From Chrysopilus asiliformis (Eukaryota > Arthropoda > Insecta > Diptera > Rhagionidae): 64,000 nucleotides of DNA. Both the position numbers and the translations under genes were made by a program. Positions within the stretch are counted from its first letter, which is position 1. Each line of letters starts with the position of its first letter. Positions 56,180 through 64,000 of this stretch are shown in pieces. The stretch lies in the NCBI GenBank assembly GCA_964034945.1, contig OZ035962.1:68338274-68402273 (forward strand), read 5' to 3'. Under the pieces are notes generated by a model. The model saw only the letters and a program-made list of their open reading frames with translations, made no database searches and had not been told where the DNA came from.

Positions 56180-59100
56180 TTTTTTTTTTTTTTTTTTTTT
56201 TTTTTTATAGATCCAGCCAGAGCTTAGGGGAAGACCCTTAAATGCCGAAGCACAGCTCGGGATGGTTGGAAGGACAAAAGGAGATGCCGATTTATGTTCT
56301 CCTTGAACTTCTGCGGGTTATAGTCCGGGGGGAACACATCGGATGGTAAATTTTTCCAAAGTCTTGTTGTTCGCGGAATGAAGGAACCCCTAAACTTTAC
56401 TGTACGAAAGCGGGGAGGCTCAAGGAAGAAGTCGTGCGCACGTGTAGCACGAGAGGGTCTAGGGAAAATATACCGTGGAGGAATAAGTTGGGAAATTTCG
56501 GTGGAACATTTCCCATTGAAATATTTGTAGAATATGCTGAGTACTCCAACAGAGCGACGATGCTCGAGAGACGGTAATGAATCTGTCAAAGACTTGTCTC
56601 CAATTAGTCGGATCGCACGTTTTTGGATTCGGTCCAGCAGTTGGAGGACAGTTTTTGGGGCTCCAGCCCAAATGTGCGAATTGTACTCGAGTCTCGGTCG
56701 AATGTAGCTCTTGTAAATGTTAAGGACGTCGACTGGTGCGAAATATTTTTTGCATCGTCCCAGGAAGCCTAGGCACTGCGATGCTTCCTTTGCTATTTTA
56801 AAAATATGATCACTCCATTGGAGCTTCTCATTTATTTCGATGCCCAACATTCTGATGTTTTTTGAGTCACTAATGGACTCACTCATAAATTCGACCGTTT
56901 CGGGGGATTTTTCGCATTTCATCGATAACAGCATTGATTGGGTTTTAGATGCGTTAAATTCCACACGGTTGATTCTGCCCCAAGCCAGAATTGTGTTTAA
57001 ATCAGAATTCAAAGATCTAATTTGCTCACTGCGTTTCGATCGAACTGCAATGGCGTTCGATTCTGCAGGTGAACTGAAATGGTAGGATGCGTCAAGGGAG
57101 CTGTCATCAGCGAAACAATAAAGTGGATTGAGAGTGAGAGATAGTAGATCATTGATAAATATTAAGAAAAGCGTAGGAGCTAGAACTGAGCCTTGAGGGA
57201 CACCAGAGTTAATTTTGAAGAGATCAGATTTATAACCATCCAATACAACCTGTATTGAACGATCAGAAAGGTAGCTCTCAATCCATTTGGAAATTGCAGG
57301 GTTTAGACCGATAGCTCGTATCTTTGCCATCAAAGCTTTATGCCAAACACGGTCGAAAGCTTTGGAGATGTCCAGCGCTATAGTTTTTGATTCGCCAAAA
57401 TTATGGAGACTTTTACTCCAGCGCTCGGTCAAGCAGACCAAAAGATTGCCTGTGGAGCGGCGCGCACGAAAGCCATATTGGCGATCGTTGATTATGTTAT
57501 TGCGCTCTAAAAAATTTATAATTTTGGTATTTATTAAAGTTTCCATAACCTTGGCAAGTACAGAAGTCAGAGCTATAGGCCTATAATTTGAGGGGTCGCA
57601 TTTGTCACCTTTTTTGGGAATGGGCTGGACATTAGCTGCTTTCCAAGAAGAGGGATAGATCCCCTTGGAGAAGCTGAGGTAAAATAGGGAGCGAAGAGGT
57701 CCAGCTAAGGTGACGGCACATTTTTTCAAAACATGGGGGGGAATGCCATCCGGTCCTGTAGATTTGTTCACGTCAATCTCCTGCAGAATTCTAACTATTT
57801 GTCTTTTGCGGATGGAAAGTTTTGGAGAGACAATCTCCGATATGGTGGGTTGGGGCGGTAATTGGTTGGATTCCGGAAGACTTGAGTTCGCTGCGAATTT
57901 CGCGGCTAAAACGTTCGCCTTGCCAACGGGATCAACAACCACTTCATTATCACAGATTAGTGGAGGTGTTGAAGATTTTGTGAAATTGTTTTTTACCGCT
58001 TTCACCATTGACCAAAAGGATTTTTGCCCTTTCGGACAGATTAAGATTTTCCGCTTCATCTTTTGGTCGAAGTCATGTTTAGCACGACGTAGTACAGACT
58101 TAGAGGTGTTTCGAGCGTTTATAAACGACAAGCGAGTTTCTTCATTAGGGTTTCCCCTAAATTCAGAAAACGCCGTCTTTTTTGTTTTGATGGCGTCGCG
58201 ACACGCTTTCGTGAACCAGGTGTTGGAATCACACCTTGCAACAATGGAGCTGCACGGTATGTAGGACTTCATACCAAGTGTAATTACGTTCGTGACCTTT
58301 GCAGTCGCAACGTCAACGTCACCTTCCCTGAAACAATCAGACCACTTGTAAGCTGCAAAATACTGGTTCAAGCTCTCCCAGTTGGCTTTTTTAAAATGCC
58401 AAACAGTCCTACGCGGGGCTTTAATTGTATTTTTAGGAGGCCTTTCGGTGGAAAATGAACAGCTTACCAGACAGTGATCAGATCCTTCCAGGGGAGGCAA
58501 GACAGAAACGCTATATTTAGACGGATTTGTAGTTAAAAACAAATCCAACAGATATGAGGTGTGTCCTGCAATATCTGGAATTCTCGTTGGTTTGTCTACG
58601 ATTTGCGTCAACAAGTTTGATTCTGCGAAGAGTTCAGTGTGCAAACCAACAGGATCAGGATGGCATGAGAAAGGAAGCCACTTATCATTATGGACGTTGA
58701 AATCACCCGCAACAACAATTTCAGCGTCAGGGTTTGTTGCAGTAATTGCATCGATGGAGACAGACAATTTGTCCAACTCGACCAACGTGTTCTCGGTGGA
58801 ACAATTAGGGCTTCGATAAATGAAACAAAGGTAGATGTGCTTGCGCATATGGAGCTTTAACCAGATGAAATTAAATTCTGGATTAGCGCATTTTCCTAAG
58901 TTAGGAAGAAGTGAGTAAGGCACATCGTTGCGGATATAAATTGCGATACCCCTTTGACGAAAAAATACTGGCTCCAGGTGATACCCATTGACCTGAAATT
59001 GACCTGGGTCGCAATCACGATCAACTTTAGTCTCACCCAAAGCCAGTACCTCTGGTTTATTTTGGGAAAGGTGGATGTAAACAGAAAGATGGTTCTCCCT

Positions 59101-59390
59101 AATTCCGCGGACATTGCAAAAATTAAATTTTGAATTTCGACTTACCCGCATCGGTCCAACAAAAAACACAAAACGACAACACGGACACAAACAGTAGCCA
59201 AGTGGAGTATACGAGGATACAAAAGAGCTGAAAACGGTTAACGGTTGCTCAGTACAAAAGCCTTAAGCAACCAGATGCCAACCGCTCCAGCACCCTGCAC
59301 CCCGCAGAGGCTCCACTTAGCCGGGAAAGGTGTTAAAAAGGGTCTTAAGAAGCCCTTTGCCCTGGCACTTCACTATTTTTATTTTTTTAT
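56180..59390 (-). mobile_element. CR1/Jockey-type non-LTR retrotransposon
   Basis: A 27-T run at 56180-56206 is the poly(A) tail of a minus-strand element. It is followed at once by a short 3' UTR and the ORF2 stop at 56224. ORF2 is open through to 59190. Upstream about 200 bp of 5' sequence are visible, but no ORF1. It may be 5'-truncated in ORF1 or belong to a lineage whose ORF1 is missing here. The complete frame and uninterrupted tail suggest recent insertion. Confidence 0.85.
56224..59190 (-). CDS. Endonuclease-reverse transcriptase (ORF2)
   Basis: The frame is 988 residues. The probable start is the Met of MRVSRNSKFNFCNVRG, since the 13 residues before it are not conserved in the family. 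Residues ~20-245 are the APE-type endonuclease: NVRGI, LGETKVDRD, YRSPNC, VVAGDFNVHNDKW and GSDHCLVSC. Residues ~480-760 are the reverse transcriptase: NYRPIALTSVLAKVMETLI, QYGFRARRST, ALDISKAFDRVWH, SGVPQGSVLAPTLFLIFIND and the active-site FADDSS. The C-terminus ends with RTTRLWKNLPSDV. These enzymes nick the target and prime cDNA on it. All catalytic motifs are present, with no stop or frameshift. Clade (CR1, Rex1 or Jockey) is not settled by eye. Confidence 0.92.
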   Translation of the reverse strand: MCPCCRFVFFVGPMRVSRNSKFNFCNVRGIRENHLSVYIHLSQNKPEVLALGETKVDRDCDPGQFQVNGYHLEPVFFRQRGIAIYIRNDVPYSLLPNLGKCANPEFNFIWLKLHMRKHIYLCFIYRSPNCSTENTLVELDKLSVSIDAITATNPDAEIVVAGDFNVHNDKWLPFSCHPDPVGLHTELFAESNLLTQIVDKPTRIPDIAGHTSYLLDLFLTTNPSKYSVSVLPPLEGSDHCLVSCSFSTERPPKNTIKAPRRTVWHFKKANWESLNQYFAAYKWSDCFREGDVDVATAKVTNVITLGMKSYIPCSSIVARCDSNTWFTKACRDAIKTKKTAFSEFRGNPNEETRLSFINARNTSKSVLRRAKHDFDQKMKRKILICPKGQKSFWSMVKAVKNNFTKSSTPPLICDNEVVVDPVGKANVLAAKFAANSSLPESNQLPPQPTISEIVSPKLSIRKRQIVRILQEIDVNKSTGPDGIPPHVLKKCAVTLAGPLRSLFYLSFSKGIYPSSWKAANVQPIPKKGDKCDPSNYRPIALTSVLAKVMETLINTKIINFLERNNIINDRQYGFRARRSTGNLLVCLTERWSKSLHNFGESKTIALDISKAFDRVWHKALMAKIRAIGLNPAISKWIESYLSDRSIQVVLDGYKSDLFKINSGVPQGSVLAPTLFLIFINDLLSLTLNPLYCFADDSSLDASYHFSSPAESNAIAVRSKRSEQIRSLNSDLNTILAWGRINRVEFNASKTQSMLLSMKCEKSPETVEFMSESISDSKNIRMLGIEINEKLQWSDHIFKIAKEASQCLGFLGRCKKYFAPVDVLNIYKSYIRPRLEYNSHIWAGAPKTVLQLLDRIQKRAIRLIGDKSLTDSLPSLEHRRSVGVLSIFYKYFNGKCSTEISQLIPPRYIFPRPSRATRAHDFFLEPPRFRTVKFRGSFIPRTTRLWKNLPSDVFPPDYNPQKFKENINRHLLLSFQPSRAVLRHLRVFP

Positions 59391-59604
59391 AACACGCGGC
59401 GGACGGTTTTCGGTAATATGGAATATAATATTTTCGAAACTCCGGAGGTGCATCACAGATTACAAACTGATAAGTTGCATTTTATTAGTTTACAAGAGAT
59501 GGAAATATTTCCAATCGTTTGAAGAAATTTTTCATTCCGCACTTTCACCGATTCACGGCCTTTAAATATTTCATGCGCAAATAAAAATGTTTGCACTAAA
59601 TCAG

Positions 59605-59875
59605 GTGTGCACACTTTGCCTTATCAGCATTTGGTGCACCGGTGATGGGAAGCAACATTTGTTCTCACGACATAAAAACAGCTTGGTCAGCTGCAGACGT
59701 ATAATGATCAGCCACTTCAAGGCCAACCATGTTTCCCACGTTTGCCTCTGGCTCCAATATCAATTGTATATAGAATAAGCAATTTTGTTAAAAACTTTGT
59801 AAAATATGTAAAATAAATTTAGTCTTAATCCAGCAGTCCTGAGTATCAGTTGATTATTCATCTTCATATCAAACA
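59605..59875 (+). repeat. Putative 5' LTR of a BEL element
   Basis: The region starts TGTGCACACTTTGCC and ends ...TATCAAACA just before the primer-binding site, giving TG...CA ends. A TATA-like TGTATATAGA lies at 59765 and AATAAATTT at 59811, in promoter and polyadenylation order. The left border cannot be confirmed because the 3' LTR lies outside the window. Confidence 0.6.
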
Positions 59876-59876
59876 T

Positions 59877-59893
59877 TGGCGACCGTGACAGGA
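59877..59893 (+). other. Primer-binding site
   Basis: TGGCGACCGTGACAGG follows the LTR by one base. Its complement ends in CCA, as expected for pairing with the 3' end of a tRNA. The tRNA is not identified. Confidence 0.65.
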
Positions 59894-60101
59894 CACAGTT
59901 GAATTGATTTTCAATTTTAATTCGGAGACTCCGCGAAGTTAAAGGCTTTCGTGAACAAAATTATAAAATTACAAAAATCGTGTGTATTTCGAATCGTGTG
60001 CATTCCGTGAAAATTTTAATTCGTGTGACAGCAAATTGTTACAACTTTCGTGTGCATTCCGTGATCGTGTGTATTCCGTGAACTAAAATTCATCAATAAT
60101 A

Positions 60102-63100
60102 ATGGCGACCATTGACGAATTAGGCGCTAGTCAATTCAAGCTAGGCAATGAAATATTGCAGGTGTTTGAAAACTTTAAAAAGGAATCGATTGATCAAAGA
60201 ACCATCGACAAGACCAAGAGGTTCCAAGGAAGATTAGAGTCATTGTGGACGTCATTCACAGCCGGACATGCTGAGTTTGAAAGGTTTAAGGACACAAATA
60301 GTGATCACGGCTACTTCCAAAAGGACTTTTTCAATCAAGTCAACCAAGTTTATCTAAAATTTCTGAAAAGGATCATGGAGCGATTAAGTAAAGCAGAAGA
60401 GAAACAAACACCCAACTTGGATTGGAACCTACAATCACCTCAAAATGAAGAACACGATGATGACAACGATTCCAACAACGGTGAAATGAAAATGTTCGAA
60501 CCAATCGAAAATCTGGAGCAACGAAATCGAATCAGACTCCAAAATTCAACCATGAAGTCGTTAGCAGAATTGAGCATCGCAATTAAGCAAACGGATGGTA
60601 AGCAACTCACAAGGGCTTACATCAAAACAAAAATCAACGCTTTGGTAAGTTATTGGAACGAAATTTCTACCTTACATAAGAAAATCATGTCATGTGAGAA
60701 TCACTATGATTATCAAAGAGATTATTACACAGAAATAGAAGAATTATACCATGAAACCATGATCAGTTTAGAAGAACGGCTAGATGCATTTTCAGGCAAT
60801 CAATCTCTACACTCAGAGAATTGTTGTAGTAATATTAACGAAAAATTCTTTAATTTTACCAAAAATCGTCGTAAAAGTGGAGCCCGCGAAATTAAAATGT
60901 AAATTTTACTATTCGCATATCGCAAAAACAGCGAACACGTTTTCGTACTTTTTACGAAATAATTTCGTAAACGATTTCGTACTTTTTATCAAAATATTCG
61001 TGTTTTTTACGATTTTTTTGTGATTTTTTTTTTGCAGCGTTTTGGGCGTTTTTAATTTAATATTATGTAATAGTGAAATATGGAAAATGATTAGATTTTT
61101 TTTGTTTCCACAATGTAAATACATTATTAGAACTTACATTGTGGGAACAAAAAAAAAAATCTAATCGTTTTCCATATTTCACAATTACATAAAATTAAAT
61201 TATAAAATTTCTTGTAGTCGTTAAAAAAGAAGATTATGATTGGAATATATTTTATAGAATTCAAAAAAACATAAATATATATTCTAAAAATTGTTTATTA
61301 TTAGAAATCACAAATTCATTTAAAAATAATTCTTAAGTCTAATAACTTTTTTACCAGTTGGTAGGTAATATGAATGAATGGGTGGTTTATTAAAAAAAAG
61401 TCTAAAAATAAAAGTTTCACAAAGGTAAAAATTTTAACATACCAAAATTCTTATCTATAGAAGAGTCCGTAGCGCTAACTTGGTCATTTCCCTCAAAATG
61501 TCTTTTAAGTGCTCTTGAAGGTCTTAATTTCTTCAACTGGTTGTGGTACTTTGTGTAAAGTCCTGCTGGCGCTCCCTTGGCTTTTTTTATATAGTATGTT
61601 TCCTGCAAGATAATATTCAGTTTTGTAAAGAAAAGTATTCGTGTGAGGAATATTTTACCTGGCTTTCAGTCGGAAATAGCGCTACGATATCTTTTGATAT
61701 AATTTCAAATAATATCGGCTTGGCATGTATGTCGTTATCTATCAAATGCCCAACAATGATATTAGAGAGCAGTTTCCTTTCTTTGTCATTGAATTTTTTA
61801 TGTTTTTTGTACGCTTCCATCAGGTTATTGCCTTTTTTAGTGTGGGTCAAAATCTCTGTTATGTTTACTGACTGCAAAAATCTTTTTAGTTAACACTAGT
61901 TTAAATTATAGTTTCACAGAATATTACTACTTCCGGAGAGCCTGATAATGAAGTGGAATCTAATGATTCAAGCCACCGGTTAACAGAACTGGACATAGAT
62001 TCTGTTGATGCACTCGCTGTTTCAGTATATTTCTAAATAAAAATCTAATGTAAAATTGTTCTGAAACTAGAAAAGAACTCACATTTGCTTTTTGCCACTT
62101 AAAAAGTCGATCTTCAAACAAAATTCTCGCACCAAGCTTTTTATTTTTAAATAATTGGTCCAAATGGTGCAATTTCATGAATTTAAGGCACTCGATATTT
62201 ATGTCATTTTCTATACAGAAATTGAAAATATAAGTTATTGAGACAAAATCACATTCTTTTTTATTACCGTATAGTAGTCCGTAAAGCTCCTCTAAGTTCC
62301 AAGATTTTAAACGACGAAATAAGTCTTCATCCACTACGATGTACACTTCACTATTTTCAAATTCAGAATCACTTATATTTTCGATAGTTTCCGAATCCAT
62401 TTTTAATTTTATTTCATGACAACTTGTTCGATCTGACGTCCAACTAAAAATGCGTCTTTTTCCAGATTTACAGTTTTCAATGCAAGATTTACAAATACTT
62501 CATAAAATTTGCAAAGAATTCATTTGTTTGACCACACCATGTGGTAATTTTTACGAACCAAGATATTTTGTTCGTAAAATTCACGAAAAGTATTTCAAAT
62601 GTATGAAGTTTGTTCGTAAAATCTTCCTTGCCCAAGTTTTACGAAAAAGTTTTACGACGCCATTCGTAATTTTTATGAACATTTTTCCTGTAATCTAACA
62701 ATTTTCGGTTTACGAAAAAATTTCGTAAATTTCGACGAGACATTTCTCTGAGTGTAAAGGTGAAATTGCCACAAATCAGTTTGCCAACATTCGATGGCAA
62801 CTATATGCACTGGAAACAATTTCAAGACTTGTTTACACAATTAATTGTTCAGCAGCCAATCGGTTTTGCTCAAAAATTATATTACTTAAAGGCAAATTTA
62901 ACAGGTGAGGCTAGTAGACTGATAAGCCACCTGCAGGCTACCGATGAAAATTTCTCAGTTGCCTGGAAAATCCTCATCGACAGATATGACAATAAAAGAG
63001 CATTAGTAACAGCTCTTTTAAACGATCTTCTATCACAACCATTTTTAACTGTAGAAAGTGGTACAGCAATAAAGAAAATGCATGACTTAACTAAGGAATG

Positions 63101-64000
63101 TCTATTAGCAATTTCAAATCTAGACATCGATATCAACCACTGGGATCCTTTGTTGCTTCACATTTTAATTCAGAAATTGGACAAGGAAAGCCGAAGACAA
63201 TATGAACAAGGATTAAAATCACCACAGCAAATTCAATCATTAGAAGAATTCTTCAAGTTTTTACAATTGAGATTTCAACAACTTGAAAGTGTAGATATTC
63301 GGTGTGATAAGCGTAAAACCTCAAGTCTCATCGCCGCGTCTTCGCAAGTGTCGTGTAAAGTATGCAAGGCAAACGGACATAAGATCTATCAGTGTTCTAA
63401 ATTCTTAAATCTCAATGTAAACAATAGATACCAAACGGTAAAAAAATTAAATCTTTGTGTTAATTGCTTCCGTTCAAACCATGGCGTAAAGGAGTGTAAA
63501 TCAGTGTCGTGCTCCAAATGCAATGCTCGTCACAATACTCTCCTGCATGATCCTCAGAGAACTCCAACTAACAGGACAACAACAAACAATACATCAAAAC
63601 AACAAACAAACCAGACCGCATCAAGGCCAAATAAGGAAAATGCACACAATTCGAAGGTTACAGGGTCCGTACAAGATAACATACCTTCCACTAGCAACCA
63701 GCAAGCAAATGAAACCGCAGGGACTTCTTCCAGTTTAAATGCTTCAAATGGATCGCAAGTATTGTTAGCAACAGCCATTATCAATGTAATCAACGCATCA
63801 GGTGAAGCAGTACCGTGCAGAGCATTGCTAGATTCAGGATCACAAATTAACTTGATCTCTGAGCGACTCGCGAATCAATTAGGACTGAAACGTACCAGAT
63901 CAGAAATTCCAATAAGTGGTGTTGGTGGAACAGAAACCACCTCAAAGCATAAACTATCATTAACAATTAAATCACGTTTCAATGACTTTTCAAGCAAAAT
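60102..64000 (+). CDS. BEL/Pao retrotransposon gag-protease (split, partial)
   Basis: The coding frame starts at 60102 and runs to 60809, is interrupted by the element 60810-62754, and continues from 62757 to the window end in the same frame without a stop. The first part is a charged, helical Gag N-terminus (MATIDELGASQFKLGNEILQ). After the insert come LPQISLPTFDGNYMHWKQFQ, the conserved start of the BEL Gag core, and a zinc-knuckle array: CKVCKANGHKIYQC, CVNCFRSNHGVKEC and CSKCNARHNTLLH. The aspartic protease follows, with ALLDSGSQINLISERLA at about 63820. RT and integrase would lie beyond the window. The insertion adds in-frame stops, so this copy cannot make Gag unless the insert is removed. 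Confidence 0.9.
61052..61204. repeat. Foldback with ~65-bp arms inside the 1.9-kb element
   Basis: The left arm contains GTGAAATATGGAAAATGATT and ends CCACAATGTAA. The right arm is its near-perfect reverse complement (TTACATTGTGGGAAC...CCATATTTCAC). The loop is about 15 bp. It may be a separate hairpin MITE or a structural part of the host element. Confidence 0.7.
61417..62400 (-). CDS. SAM-like domain protein (SAMD3-like), truncated
   Basis: Four exons can be read with GT..AG introns: 62400 to about 62092, about 62035-61935, about 61871-61660 and about 61602-61417. Exon 1 contains VYIVVDEDLFRRLKSWNLEE, then NDINIECLKFMKLHHLDQLF and LGARILFEDRLFKW, the layout of a SAM (sterile alpha motif) domain. 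Exons 3-4 carry LLSNIIVGHLIDND, DIVALFPTESQ and ETYYIKKAKGAPAGLYTKYH, a block I associate with a family of animal proteins often named SAMD3-like. Those proteins are much longer at the C-terminus. Here the frame stops at FLPL or could splice at GTATGT near 61437, but no further exon is found. Its role is unknown; being on a mobile element suggests an accessory or captured gene. Confidence 0.6.

Larger units (their letters stand above)
60810..62754. mobile_element. 1.9-kb TIR element carrying a SAM-like gene, inside BEL gag
   Basis: The ends CACTCAGAGAATTG and the complement of ATTTCTCTGAGTG are inverted, flanked by TA on both sides (60808-60809, 62755-62756). Taking out the element and one TA restores the gag reading frame exactly. 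Short TTTACGAAA / TTTCGTAAA motifs cluster near both ends (60935-61015 and 62565-62730). The only gene seen is on the minus strand (61417-62400); no transposase is recognised. The superfamily is unknown; a TA duplication also fits Tc1/mariner-type or ISL2EU-type elements. Confidence 0.8.

Noticed and set aside
57710..58264. 184-residue plus-strand frame
   Set aside because: It is the antisense shadow of the LINE ORF2, which has all expected motifs on the other strand.
60909..61124. Minus-strand frame inside the 1.9-kb element as a further exon of the SAM-like gene
   Set aside because: It is low-complexity Lys/Asn/Ile sequence crossing the foldback, without conserved motifs.

Overview
This 64 kb window is AT-rich insect nuclear DNA, most likely from a fly-like (dipteran) genome. 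Genes have short GT..AG introns. The proteins recognised are conserved animal housekeeping proteins, and the repeats (DD37E and DD41D Tc1/mariner elements, BEL, Helitron, TTAA-flanked MITEs, a CR1/Jockey-type LINE, Penelope pieces) are typical of insects. No species can be named from sequence alone. The order and exon structure of every gene below were read by hand from splice sites and protein similarity recalled from the families.

Host genes occupy a small part of the window. Chmp1 (24395-25239, +) is a complete ESCRT-III subunit gene with three coding exons. A two-exon gene on the minus strand (29069-29472) encodes a TFPT/INO80F-like coiled-coil protein with AT-hook-like basic motifs. A possible first exon of an unknown gene starts 132 bp away in the opposite direction (29605). 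A broken Nup37 copy (about 31110-31840, -) lies between two identical 28-bp direct repeats. An SNX14-type sorting nexin gene (31975-40592, +) has recognisable TM hairpin, PXA, RGS-like and C-terminal nexin exons, but I could not find its PX-domain exons. A TMEM42-type membrane protein gene (40640-44618, -) ends 47 bp from the SNX14 stop, so the two genes converge.

The rest is a dense layering of mobile elements. From left to right: small TIR elements and a DD37E relic (0.9-5.5 kb); a hAT MITE inserted into a Harbinger relic, a Helitron and a nearly full-length DD41D mariner with one lost catalytic residue (5.8-9.2 kb); TTAA MITEs, tRNA-like SINEs and foldback elements (11-25 kb); seven copies of a ~0.5 kb repeat scattered from 18 to 46 kb, one with a 33-G run and one next to a 19-bp minisatellite; transposon relics within the SNX14 and TMEM42 introns; Penelope fragments with a hammerhead-like tail (49.6-52.1 kb); an uninterrupted CR1/Jockey-type ORF2 (56.2-59.2 kb, -); and the 5' part of a BEL retrotransposon running off the right edge (59.6-64 kb).

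The most unusual structure is at 60810-62754. A 1,945-bp element with inverted ends and a TA duplication sits inside the BEL gag frame. It carries a spliced minus-strand gene encoding a SAM-like domain plus a second conserved region, and it shows no recognisable transposase. Large stretches, especially 9.2-11.4, 13.3-15.0, 19.6-21.3, 48.2-49.0 and 54.2-55.7 kb, hold nothing I can identify.
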